6,684 bases of DNA from Clostridiales bacterium (GCA_031271375.1 JAISVU010000345.1:1-6684); one strand, 5' to 3'; numbered from the stretch's first letter, positions 1 to 4,842 are shown. Notes: generated by a model not told the origin, from the sequence alone. Program-made: numbers and translations.

Positions 1-236
1 TCCGGCGCGTAGCCGGAGAGGATGTCGGCCGCGAGGTTGCCTAAGGCGCAGCCTATCGCCCCGGGAACGCCCAGCATAAGCCCCAGCGCGGGCGGCAGGG
101 CCCCGGCGGGGCGCATCTCGGAAACGGCCATCACGCGGAACAGCTCGCGGAACGGCATCGTGACGGCGAAGAATATCACCGCAGAGATTATTATGACGCG
201 CAGATTCTTTGATTGGCGTTTAACGCGGTTTGTCAC
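1..236 (-). CDS. ECF S-component-like membrane protein, N-terminal part (runs off window)
   Basis: The reading frame starts at a GTG (236-234) behind a GGAGGGG Shine-Dalgarno about 5 nt upstream and stays open for 78 codons to the window edge, so only the N-terminus is seen. A basic N-terminus (TNRVKRQSKNLR) is followed by a hydrophobic helix (about residues 13-27). Then come the motifs EMRPAGALPPALGL (40-53) and GNLAADILSGY (66-76). Both align with EVRPVNAIPPVAGL and GNVAADLVSGF of the complete protein at 2180-1446, with close to half of residues identical, so the two are paralogues. The RP-x-x-A-x-PP and GN-x-x-AD patterns resemble integral-membrane substrate-binding (S) subunits of energy-coupling-factor vitamin transporters. 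That family call is from recalled motif style, and the substrate is unknown. It lies 53 bp beyond the GxxExxY gene. Confidence 0.6.
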   Translation of the reverse strand, partial: MTNRVKRQSKNLRVIIISAVIFFAVTMPFRELFRVMAVSEMRPAGALPPALGLMLGVPGAIGCALGNLAADILSGYAP

Positions 237-267
237 GAACCCCTCCGAAAACTGTATCTTTAAAACC

Positions 268-304
268 TTTTACGCACGGAGGCACAGAGTCACAGAGGGA
301 GAAA
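268..304 (+). repeat. Left inverted repeat flanking the GxxExxY gene
   Basis: This copy contains TTTTACGCACGGAGG followed by CACAGAGTCACAGAGGGAG. It is an imperfect inverted match to 694-731 and a closer match to the solo copy at 4389-4421, with which it shares the AACCTTT flank. The stop codon and last residues (LPL) of the GxxExxY protein are encoded inside it. Confidence 0.75.
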
Positions 305-688
305 ACCGTTCATACTGCGCTTTATGCCTTCTTTCAAAAACGCGGTATTAAAATTAAGCAATAAGCCGCAGGGTTTATCGGCTAACCTTAAATATGTGCT
401 TAACTGCTTTTCATGCAGCAGCGTCAGGGACGAAACGGATTTAATCTCCAGAACCACCGTATCGTTCACCAATAAATCAAGGCTGTAGCCTTCGCTGTCT
501 ATGTACTGGCCGCGAAACATGACGGGCAGGCGTAAATCCGCTATAATACTGTAACCTGCCTGCTCCAGGGCTATTCTCAGGCACTGCTTGTAAACCCGGT
601 CTAGCAAGCCGGGCCCCAGTTCGCGGTGAACCTCAATCGCGACGCCTATAATGCCTTTGGTTAATCCATTCAATTCGTTTTCAGTCAT
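290..688 (-). CDS. GxxExxY family protein (PD-(D/E)XK nuclease-like fold)
   Basis: This is a 132-residue protein of the GxxExxY family (PDDEXK_3 type), a small nuclease-fold family of unknown cellular role. The N-terminus is helical with HRELGPGLLDRVY (21-33), where the signature motif is present as GLLDRVY, with Asp in place of the usual Glu. The putative nuclease core is D71 followed by E81-I-K83. The family-typical LNFN segment (111-114) is followed by LKEGIKR. Length is normal for the family. I start at ATG 686-688 because GGAGGG sits 7 nt upstream. A longer frame to 742 would add 18 residues that merely translate the upstream repeat. The gene is bracketed by inverted repeats (268-304 and 694-731), and its stop codon lies in the left one, so gene and repeats look like one cassette. 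Nuclease activity is inferred, not shown. Confidence 0.87.
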   Translation of the reverse strand: MTENELNGLTKGIIGVAIEVHRELGPGLLDRVYKQCLRIALEQAGYSIIADLRLPVMFRGQYIDSEGYSLDLLVNDTVVLEIKSVSSLTLLHEKQLSTYLRLADKPCGLLLNFNTAFLKEGIKRSMNGFLPL

Positions 689-693
689 TGAGA

Positions 694-731
694 ATCCCTC
701 CCTCTGTGTCTCTGTGTCTCTGTGCGTGAAA
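694..731 (-). repeat. Right inverted repeat flanking the GxxExxY gene
   Basis: On the minus strand this reads TTTCACGCACAGAGACACAG, then AGACACAGAGGGAGGG. It is the inverted counterpart of 268-304. The GGAGGG at its inner end also serves as the ribosome binding site of the GxxExxY gene, so the repeat carries the translation signal. Confidence 0.75.
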
Positions 732-743
732 CAAAAATTCAAA

Positions 744-766
744 TCGGCTTATGCCGGTATTGCCGA
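744..766 (-). terminator. Weak possible terminator after the PIN/partner pair
   Basis: Downstream of the partner gene's stop, the minus strand has TCGGC pairing with GCCGA across a 13-nt loop, followed by TTTGAATTTTTG. The stem is only 5 bp, so this is a tentative intrinsic terminator separating the pair from the GxxExxY gene. Confidence 0.3.
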
Positions 767-767
767 A

Positions 768-971
768 TCACAGTAATGTAGTTTTCCGCTGTTGAATGCT
801 ATTAACTATATCATCTACGGTAATGTCCTTTAACAAGTCCTCACGCTCTTCGGTATAATTCCCGCTTCCCTTGTCAAACTGGTGCATGAATTGCGCCATG
901 CCGGAAGGCCCCAGCTCTTTCAAGAGCGCATTCAGCCCCCTCTCTCTAATTGAAACCAAATCATTATTCAT
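768..971 (-). CDS. Small partner (probable antitoxin) of the PIN-domain protein
   Basis: This is a 67-residue protein overlapping the end of the PIN gene by 8 bp. Its ATG (971-969) has GGAGGT 8 nt upstream, located inside the PIN coding end, which implies translational coupling. It shows the pattern RERGLNALLKELGPSGMA (9-26), then QFDKGSGNYTEERE (31-44), then a C-terminal DITVDDIV segment (48-55). It has no membrane helix and is rich in charged residues. I recall similar short proteins beside PIN-domain genes in other bacteria, which suggests an antitoxin or specificity partner, but I cannot name a family and see no classical DNA-binding motif. The order is toxin first, the reverse of the usual VapBC arrangement. 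The antitoxin role rests on size, overlap and neighbour. Confidence 0.65.
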   Translation of the reverse strand: MNNDLVSIRERGLNALLKELGPSGMAQFMHQFDKGSGNYTEEREDLLKDITVDDIVNSIQQRKTTLL

Positions 972-1419
972 TTAATAAGACCTCCGTAAGCCAAAGGGCA
1001 GGATTGGCTATTCTGATTATAGTATTCGACTTTACCGCTCTAATATAGAATTTTTTATCCGTAGTAAGTAAAACGCTTGCTCCGCCATACTCGGCGCTTG
1101 CCAGGTGAAGCGCGTCAAACGCCCCTAAGTTTGACGCTCCTGTAAGTTTTGATGATCTGTCAATTATGCCGTCATTGATCTCAATATTTAAGTTTGCCGA
1201 TGAATATAGTTTAATGACTTTTTGCCGCTTAACAGGGTTTACAATTCTATTGATTTCATCTTCCAACACATCGCTTTTGAAAATATCCCAGAAACCTGCC
1301 TCACATATATTTATTATTGACAAGACCGCTTCACGCTCAAAACTAACCTTTTGTTGTGAAAGATCGTCAAAAGGACGGCAAAAGCAACAGCAATCCATGT
1401 ATATCTTTAATCTATCCAT
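964..1419 (-). CDS. PIN-domain protein, VapC-like putative ribonuclease toxin
   Basis: This is a 151-residue single-domain PIN protein, of the metal-dependent RNase fold used by VapC toxins. The expected acidic residues are visible in order: D9 in IYMDCCC, E53 or E55 in SDVLEDE, D102 in FDALHLASAEY, and D121 in LLTTDKKF. The CRPFDD (14-19) and FDALHLA segments fit the PIN group whose N-terminus reads like DxCCxxRPFDD. The start ATG (1419-1417) has AGAAGGA 8 nt upstream. It lies 26 bp downstream of the S-component-like gene and overlaps the small partner gene, so it may be read from the upstream operon. A weak own promoter is possible (see 1437-1465). The predicted activity is cleavage of a specific RNA in the cytoplasm. 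All four acidic positions are intact, so there is no sign of decay. Confidence 0.87.
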   Translation of the reverse strand: MDRLKIYMDCCCFCRPFDDLSQQKVSFEREAVLSIINICEAGFWDIFKSDVLEDEINRIVNPVKRQKVIKLYSSANLNIEINDGIIDRSSKLTGASNLGAFDALHLASAEYGGASVLLTTDKKFYIRAVKSNTIIRIANPALWLTEVLLNE

Positions 1420-1436
1420 TCGGCGATTCCTTCTAT

Positions 1437-1465
1437 ATTATATCATTAAACAACCAGCGCCGCAA
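1437..1465 (-). promoter_or_regulatory. Possible promoter for the PIN/partner pair
   Basis: On the minus strand, TTGCGG (1465-1460) and a perfect TATAAT (1442-1437) are separated by 17 bp, overlapping the end of the S-component-like gene. The predicted start would fall in the ribosome binding site, giving a very short leader, so this is weak. Confidence 0.3.
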
Positions 1466-2180
1466 GCCCAATCGCCGCGCCCCCCGACAGCGCCCACAGA
1501 ACAGGCTGCCCGGCAGGGCTCATATGAAAAACCAGGATACATGCGCATATTGCCGCCATTATGGCGGTATAGGCGGCGGCCGCGATACGCCGGGTTTTCT
1601 TAAACCGCTCCAGCGGCCCGCGCGGCACGGGCTCCAGGCCGAGGCGGACGCTGTCGGACGTAATGATAATTAATATCGGCATTCCCAGCATAACCGAGAA
1701 CCCCAGGTTATTGTACAGCACATAAGTATAAATCGTTTCTATCCATGTGCCGAAGAAGGCCTGCAGCCCGAACGACAATAACCACGCCGTCGTAAAGGCG
1801 TTTACCAGCGAGATAGCTGCGTATATCAGAATATTGCTGATTTTACGCAGATTGGGCGGCTCATTGCGGAACAGGTGCCACAGCTTGTACGGGAGCCAGG
1901 CGGCGGCGGCGTTGCCGATAAGCCCCAGGACCGACGGCCACCCGAAGCCGCTTACGAGATCGGCCGCCACATTGCCTATGCCGCAAGCCAGCGCGCCTAC
2001 CGGCCCGAAGGCAAGCCCCGCCACGGGCGGTATCGCGTTGACGGGCCGCACCTCGGTCAAACCCTCAACCAGCGTCATAACCTTAAAGGCGGCTCCCAGC
2101 ACGAAAAAGGCCGCGAACGTGATTATAAACTGTTTGGCGCGGCTTATGCTCCCCGGCGCGGAATCGGCTCTATCGCGCAA
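1446..2180 (-). CDS. ECF-transporter S-component-like integral membrane protein
   Basis: This 244-residue protein has about six hydrophobic segments. The first is at roughly residues 17-34. Then come the motifs EVRPVNAIPPVAGLAFGP (43-60), GIGNVAADLVSG (67-78) and GNAAAAWLPYKLW (89-101), followed by further helices near 116-140, 150-174 and 196-240. The organisation matches small S subunits of energy-coupling-factor vitamin or metabolite transporters, which bind substrate in the membrane and share the EcfA/EcfT energising module; none is encoded here. The start is TTG (2180-2178), chosen because GGAGGGG stands 7 nt upstream. It overlaps the EamA gene's end by 11 bp, so the two are probably coupled. 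A paralogue begins at 236. The substrate cannot be told. The alternative is an unclassified polytopic membrane protein. Confidence 0.6.
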   Translation of the reverse strand: MRDRADSAPGSISRAKQFIITFAAFFVLGAAFKVMTLVEGLTEVRPVNAIPPVAGLAFGPVGALACGIGNVAADLVSGFGWPSVLGLIGNAAAAWLPYKLWHLFRNEPPNLRKISNILIYAAISLVNAFTTAWLLSFGLQAFFGTWIETIYTYVLYNNLGFSVMLGMPILIIITSDSVRLGLEPVPRGPLERFKKTRRIAAAAYTAIMAAICACILVFHMSPAGQPVLWALSGGAAIGLAALVV

Positions 2181-3084
2181 TAGTATGCCCCTCCTTAGGC
2201 AGGTTTCTGGCCCCTAAAAAATTGCTTCCCGCTATCACCGCCCCGGCCACGATGACCATCGCCCCGCACAGCGAGAATATGCTGAAGGTTTCGCTGCCCC
2301 CGAATGCGGCAGGTATCAGCACCGCCAGCAGCAGCGTCACGACGGGCTCGGTGGACGCGATTATCGTCACGCTTACCGGGTCCGTATACTTCTGCGAGAA
2401 CATCAGGACAATGTACGCGTATGCTTTGGAGAAGAACGCGAGTATGAATATCGACGACAGCAGTTCCTTCGTATAATCGACGCTGAGGAATGTGCGCGAA
2501 TCCTCAAAAAACCACAGCGCAAACGACGACAGCGCGGTGAAGCCCATCTGCAATATGCCGATTAGCAGCGGGTCTTCGCGCTTCGTGAAGCGGTCCGCCG
2601 CGATTGTGTAGGCGGCGGTGCACATGCAGCTCAACAGCATGAACACTGTCCCGGAGCTCATAAACGCCGATATGCTGAACCGGTTTGTAAGCCCAAGCCC
2701 GGCCACGATGACAAAGGCCCCGACGGCGTTGTTGCGGCTTGGCTTCCGCTTGAACAGCAGCAGCAGCAGCGGCACCGCGATAACCGCAAGCGCGGCGAGG
2801 AAGCTGGCGTTCGACGAAGGCAGCCGCTCTATCCCCTTTTTCTCCAGCAGCAGGTTCGCGGTGAGGAACGCCGACAGGACTAAGGCCGTCTTCACCGTCC
2901 CGCGCGTCATCCTGCGCAGGCGCTTTGCGAAAACAGCCACAAGTATCACGGTGGCTATACCCGTCGTTAGCGTAAGATAGGCGAACACCGACAGCTCCGG
3001 CGGCAGGCTCTTGATAAAGATGTACGACGCGGACCAGCACAGCGTTATCGAGAAGAGAAGGATGTTATTCTCCGTCCTTGTCAT
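2170..3084 (-). CDS. EamA/DMT-superfamily transporter
   Basis: This is a 304-residue protein with about ten predicted membrane helices in two homologous halves, typical of EamA (drug/metabolite transporter) permeases that export or import small metabolites across the cytoplasmic membrane. The first half opens with ITLCWSASYIFIKSLP (13-28) and contains the family-like NASFLAALAVIAVPLLLLL stretch. The second half contains a STEPVVTLLLAVLI segment (about 245-258), which corresponds to the conserved EPV region before the last helices. Length is standard. The ATG (3084-3082) overlaps the preceding gene's stop as ATGA, and GGGGAG lies just upstream, so it is translationally coupled. The distal end overlaps the S-component-like gene by 11 bp. 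DMT substrates cannot be inferred from sequence; co-occurrence with an S-component-like protein hints at a shared metabolite. Confidence 0.9.
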   Translation of the reverse strand: MTRTENNILLFSITLCWSASYIFIKSLPPELSVFAYLTLTTGIATVILVAVFAKRLRRMTRGTVKTALVLSAFLTANLLLEKKGIERLPSSNASFLAALAVIAVPLLLLLFKRKPSRNNAVGAFVIVAGLGLTNRFSISAFMSSGTVFMLLSCMCTAAYTIAADRFTKREDPLLIGILQMGFTALSSFALWFFEDSRTFLSVDYTKELLSSIFILAFFSKAYAYIVLMFSQKYTDPVSVTIIASTEPVVTLLLAVLIPAAFGGSETFSIFSLCGAMVIVAGAVIAGSNFLGARNLPKEGHTIAR

Positions 3085-3545
3085 TGATTCTCCCCGCCGC
3101 TGTAGAACACGCTGTCAACCCCGGCGCGCTCCACCAGGATCGAGCTTTGGTTCAGCGCGGCCAAGACCTCGTCCATCAGCGGAATCAGCTGCGCCTCGCT
3201 GACGCCGATGAACGTGTACACCAGCGTGTTTTCCTGCGTGAGCACCCCTTCCCAGTCAACCCAGCCGCCCTGAGCCTCGCTGACGGTATAGCCCTCCACA
3301 TGCCTGGCGCAAATGCCGTTGACGATCTCCCTCGCTTGGGCAGTGGGGATAATCTGCCGGTAGGTGTCCTTGTCGTTTGTGCCGATATACAAAGTGTAGC
3401 TGCCGTTTTCGGCGTAAGCGAAGCCCAGCGTGCCCCGCGCGGCATTATCCTGCGGAATCCATCTAAACGCCGCGAGAAGCCCCGTGCCAACAAGGTTTAT
3501 AATCAGCAGCGCGATGATGATTGCCTGCTTCCTGTCCGCCTTCAT
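3081..3545 (-). CDS. Membrane-anchored DUF3574-like protein
   Basis: This is a 154-residue protein with a short basic N-terminus (MKADRK) and one strongly hydrophobic helix (about residues 7-26). The rest is a soluble, probably extracytoplasmic domain. The domain contains YTLYIGTNDKDTY (around 50-62), EGYTVSEAQGGW (82-93), an ENTLVYTF strand (104-111) and a terminal NQSSILVE. This order (Y-x-G start, T-V-x-x-A-x-G-x-W centre, Q-S-S-x-L end) resembles DUF3574, a family of unknown function; I hold that assignment loosely. I start at ATG 3545-3543 with a GGGGTG element upstream. A longer frame to 3596 would place the start upstream of the TATAAT at 3567-3572 and is unlikely. It is the first gene of the operon, and its stop overlaps the EamA start by 4 bp (ATGA). 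Confidence 0.7.
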   Translation of the reverse strand: MKADRKQAIIIALLIINLVGTGLLAAFRWIPQDNAARGTLGFAYAENGSYTLYIGTNDKDTYRQIIPTAQAREIVNGICARHVEGYTVSEAQGGWVDWEGVLTQENTLVYTFIGVSEAQLIPLMDEVLAALNQSSILVERAGVDSVFYSGGENQ

Positions 3546-3566
3546 ACGCAACACCCCGTTTATGTA

Positions 3567-3575
3567 ATTATAGCA
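3567..3575 (-). promoter_or_regulatory. Extended -10 promoter of the leftward operon
   Basis: The minus strand reads TGCTATAAT, a perfect -10 with the extended TG motif, placing transcription start near 3560 and giving a leader of about 15 nt before the ATG at 3545. The -35 region (TGGCGG at 3595-3590) is poor. A second TGC-TATGAT lies at 3614-3622 and may be an alternative start. Confidence 0.55.
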
Positions 3576-3646
3576 CATATTAAACAACGCCGCCACTGGA
3601 AATTGGAATTTATATCATAGCATAAAAATAAACATCCCGCGCAATT

Positions 3647-3662
3647 GTTAAGAAATCTTAAC
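3647..3662. promoter_or_regulatory. GTTAAGA/TCTTAAC palindrome, possible operator
   Basis: A perfect 7-bp inverted repeat (GTTAAGA, AA, TCTTAAC) lies between the divergent leftward operon promoter and the rightward toxin promoter. It could be an operator or a short hairpin. No regulator can be assigned. Confidence 0.3.
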
Positions 3663-3690
3663 ACAAGGATTTTGGCGAATCGGTTCAGCC

Positions 3691-3720
3691 TGCGTAGGGC
3701 GCGGCGTCATTGACGCGCCG
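3691..3720 (+). repeat. Variant of the CGTAGGG hairpin repeat
   Basis: The sequence GCGTAGGGCGCGGCGTCA is followed by TGACGCGCC. It forms a hairpin and resembles the CGTAGGGGCGGCGTCAT hairpins at 5212, 5548 and 6443, with a rearranged stem. It is an isolated divergent copy of that repeat family. Confidence 0.4.
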
Positions 3721-3766
3721 GAATTGGAAAATAATGCCTTTTTCGCGGCAAATATATCTTTTTCGC

Positions 3767-3795
3767 TGTACTTTTTGAAATTACTATGGTATAAT
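3767..3795 (+). promoter_or_regulatory. Promoter of the type I toxin mRNA
   Basis: A perfect TATAAT at 3790-3795 is preceded by the extended motif (TGGTATAAT). The -35 box 17 bp upstream (TGTACT) is weak. Transcription would start near 3802, giving a leader of about 115 nt. Confidence 0.6.
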
Positions 3796-3823
3796 AATTG
3801 CGTAAATCGTGGGGCGGTGTTTT

Positions 3824-3851
3824 GGCAATCGTTGATTAAGCAGCGGTTGCC
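3824..3851 (+). promoter_or_regulatory. Hairpin in toxin mRNA leader
   Basis: GGCAATCG (3824-3831) pairs with CGGTTGCC (3844-3851) across 12 nt, with one G:U pair. It sits just before a possible leader start codon (3853) and 65 nt before the toxin ATG. Long structured leaders are common in type I toxin mRNAs, where they restrain translation. Confidence 0.5.
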
Positions 3852-3916
3852 TATGGCCGAACTCTTGCAGACACGCTTTCCCGGATACTTACGGGGTGTA
3901 CGAAAGGAGGAAGGCC

Positions 3917-4006
3917 ATGTCAATAACTTTATCATGGTTTGAATTGCTTTATTTGATTCAAACAGCAATCTTGATATTCGTTACTTACAGAAACACAAAG
4001 AAATAA
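3917..4006 (+). CDS. Holin-like type I toxin peptide (29 residues)
   Basis: This small ORF encodes MSITLSWFELLY, then a hydrophobic stretch through about residue 22, then the basic tail TYRNTKK. It is a single transmembrane helix with a short polar start and a lysine-rich C-terminus, the architecture of the putative holin-like toxin/TxpA-BsrG class of type I toxins, which insert in the cytoplasmic membrane. The ribosome binding site is near perfect: AAAGGAGG (3903-3910), 6 nt before the ATG. It has its own promoter (3767-3795), a structured leader, and a strong terminator that starts at its stop codon. A convergent antisense RNA gene shares that terminator. Sequence identity to named family members could not be tested; the call rests on peptide design plus the complete type I layout. 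Confidence 0.78.
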   Translation: MSITLSWFELLYLIQTAILIFVTYRNTKK

Positions 4007-4038
4007 GCCGCCCTCTCATGATAGGCAACGGCTTATTT
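4001..4038. terminator. Bidirectional terminator shared by toxin and antisense RNA
   Basis: AAATAAGCCG (4001-4010) and CGGCTTATTT (4029-4038) form a perfect 10-bp inverted repeat with an 18-nt loop. A T-run follows on the plus strand and a T-rich stretch (TTTCTTTG) on the minus strand. The toxin stop codon is inside the left arm. Confidence 0.88.
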
Positions 4039-4079
4039 TTATAACTCTTTAACTTAGAGTTCGGTCGTTCCACCGTCAA

Positions 4080-4102
4080 TGCGCAGGCTTTGCTTGCACT
4101 AA
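4080..4102 (-). repeat. Solo relative of the 24-bp tandem repeat, inside the antisense RNA gene
   Basis: On the minus strand this reads TTAGTGCAAGCAAAGC then CTGCGCA, against TTAGTGCAAGCGAAGC then GCCGCGCA in the array at 6534-6677. That is 15 of the first 16 positions identical, with small changes after. It is a single copy in the opposite orientation to the array. Confidence 0.6.
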
Positions 4103-4155
4103 CGATTTACGCTGAGAGAGCGTTAGCAGCGCTCTCTCTTCAACTCTTCCTTTTT

Positions 4156-4184
4156 ATTATAGTATGATATGCAGATATAGTCAA
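4156..4184 (-). promoter_or_regulatory. Consensus promoter of the antisense RNA
   Basis: On the minus strand, TTGACT (4184-4179) and TATAAT (4161-4156) are separated by exactly 17 bp. This is the strongest sigma-A/sigma-70-type promoter in the window, as expected for an antitoxin RNA that must be in excess. Confidence 0.88.
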
Positions 4185-4268
4185 CAGAAAAAGGCTCTTT
4201 CACATTATTTATTATTCATTCGCAAAGGCGTTTCGCTCCGGTTATCATTGACATAAGCATGTATATAA

Positions 4269-4305
4269 CAGAGACCAGAGACAAGAACCCAGAGACCAGA
4301 CAGAA
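4269..4305 (+). repeat. Degenerate AGAGACC heptamer run
   Basis: CAGAGACCAGAGAC is followed by AAGAACCC and AGAGACCAGACAG, a degenerate run of a 6-7-bp unit. It has a similar period to the GAACCTG arrays further right, but a different unit. Confidence 0.5.
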
Positions 4306-4388
4306 ACAACAAATCTGCCCTTAATCTGGATTCTGTGCTCTTCTTTTTCTCGTCTCTAGCTTTTCGGAGGCCGCACGCCGGGAGACAT

Positions 4389-4421
4389 CTCTCCGTGCCT
4401 CTGTGCCTCCGTGCGTAAAGG
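4389..4421 (-). repeat. Solo copy of the GxxExxY-flanking repeat
   Basis: On the minus strand this reads CCTTTACGCACGGAGG, then CACAGAGGCACGGAGAG. It matches 268-304 including the outer CCTTT flank, but no GxxExxY gene is attached. It may be a remnant of a lost cassette or an independent repeat copy. Confidence 0.65.
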
Positions 4422-4430
4422 TTTTTGGCT

Positions 4431-4456
4431 TTCATTATTCATTTTTCATTATTCAT
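4431..4456 (+). repeat. TTCATTATTCAT direct repeat
   Basis: Two 12-bp copies (4431-4442 and 4445-4456) are separated by TT. Related ATTATTCAT sequence occurs at about 4211 and as a 13-bp tandem pair at 6328-6353. Confidence 0.6.
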
Positions 4457-4504
4457 AGCGCCGCCTGCGGCCGCGCCGCCCCGCGTAATTATCCTAAACG
4501 CGGA

Positions 4505-4540
4505 AAATCGGATAAACCCGTTTGCGAGCTTATCCGATTT
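4505..4540. repeat. 11-bp perfect inverted repeat
   Basis: AAATCGGATAA (4505-4515) and TTATCCGATTT (4530-4540) flank 14 nt. No T-run follows on either strand, so it is more likely a binding site or a structured element than a terminator. Confidence 0.55.
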
Positions 4541-4620
4541 CTATGTAAAAGCCTTATTGTACTGCTTAACCGGATAAAGACTCAGCCGCATAATCCGAAG
4601 AAGCATGATTCCAAGCCTTT

Positions 4621-4636
4621 TTCCAGGTTCCAGGCT
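4621..4636 (-). repeat. Short inverted copy of the heptamer array
   Basis: TTCCAGGTTCCAGGCT is the reverse complement of the AGCCTGGAACCTGGAA pattern that forms the arrays at 5140-5606 and 6376-6409. Confidence 0.55.
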
Positions 4637-4815
4637 CTTCTTTTATCCAGTTATCCAGCATTCTTCGCCGTTTTTTCTTTTCCCTGCGCGTGTTCACGCC
4701 CGTCGCCTCCCAGCCCGATTATTACGCTGCGGCTTAATATTTCCCTTAAAAAACAAAATGCGCACGAGACGAGCGGCTCGAGGTTGAATTATCCGCTTTC
4801 CAACCGAACCGCCAG

Positions 4816-4842
4816 GTCCCGTCCGTACACATATCACGGGAC
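4816..4842. repeat. 7-bp inverted repeat
   Basis: GTCCCGT (4816-4822) pairs with ACGGGAC (4836-4842) across 13 nt, followed by an AT-rich stretch. It lies upstream of the small ORF at 4948. Its role is unknown. Confidence 0.35.

Larger units (their letters stand above)
3996..4148 (-). ncRNA. Antisense RNA antitoxin of the type I system
   Basis: Transcription is predicted from a consensus sigma-A promoter (4156-4184), starting near 4147-4149 and running leftwards to the bidirectional terminator, about 150 nt. No ORF with an RBS is visible in it. The 5' end would fold into a 9-bp perfect hairpin (GAGAGAGCG, 7-nt loop, CGCTCTCTC; 4114-4138), a typical recognition loop. Its 3' end is complementary to the last codons and 3' UTR of the toxin mRNA over about 45 nt. 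In known type I systems of this class, such RNAs base-pair with toxin mRNA to block translation or trigger decay. A segment (4080-4102) resembles the 24-bp tandem repeat at the window's right end. Ends are estimated from promoter and terminator only. Confidence 0.77.
4489..4794. other. Cluster of seven TTATCC/GGATAA hexamers
   Basis: Copies lie at 4489, 4510 (inverted), 4530, 4572 (inverted), 4643, 4651 and 4789. Two adjacent copies read TTATCCAG. The core resembles DnaA-box cores (TTATCCACA) but lacks the ACA end, so function is unknown. Confidence 0.4.

Noticed and set aside
22..351. 109-residue plus-strand ORF at the left edge
   Set aside because: Antisense to the S-component-like and GxxExxY genes and crossing the inverted repeat, with no RBS.
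689..742. 18-residue N-terminal extension of the GxxExxY protein
   Set aside because: It translates the flanking repeat, and a good RBS lies directly before the internal ATG at 688.
1747..3040. Several ORFs of 84-178 residues within the transporter operon
   Set aside because: Overlap confident membrane protein genes in other frames, and the translations lack recognisable motifs.
3546..3596. 17-residue N-terminal extension of the DUF3574-like protein
   Set aside because: It would start upstream of the predicted -10 box at 3567-3572, and the internal ATG at 3545 directly precedes a normal membrane anchor.
4248..4253. TTGACA as a plus-strand -35 box
   Set aside because: No -10-like sequence at 16-18 bp spacing; that position is in the AGAGACC run.
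4205..4435. 76-residue minus-strand ORF beginning in the solo repeat
   Set aside because: Its N-terminal residues translate the repeat, the rest covers the AGAGACC run, and there is no RBS.
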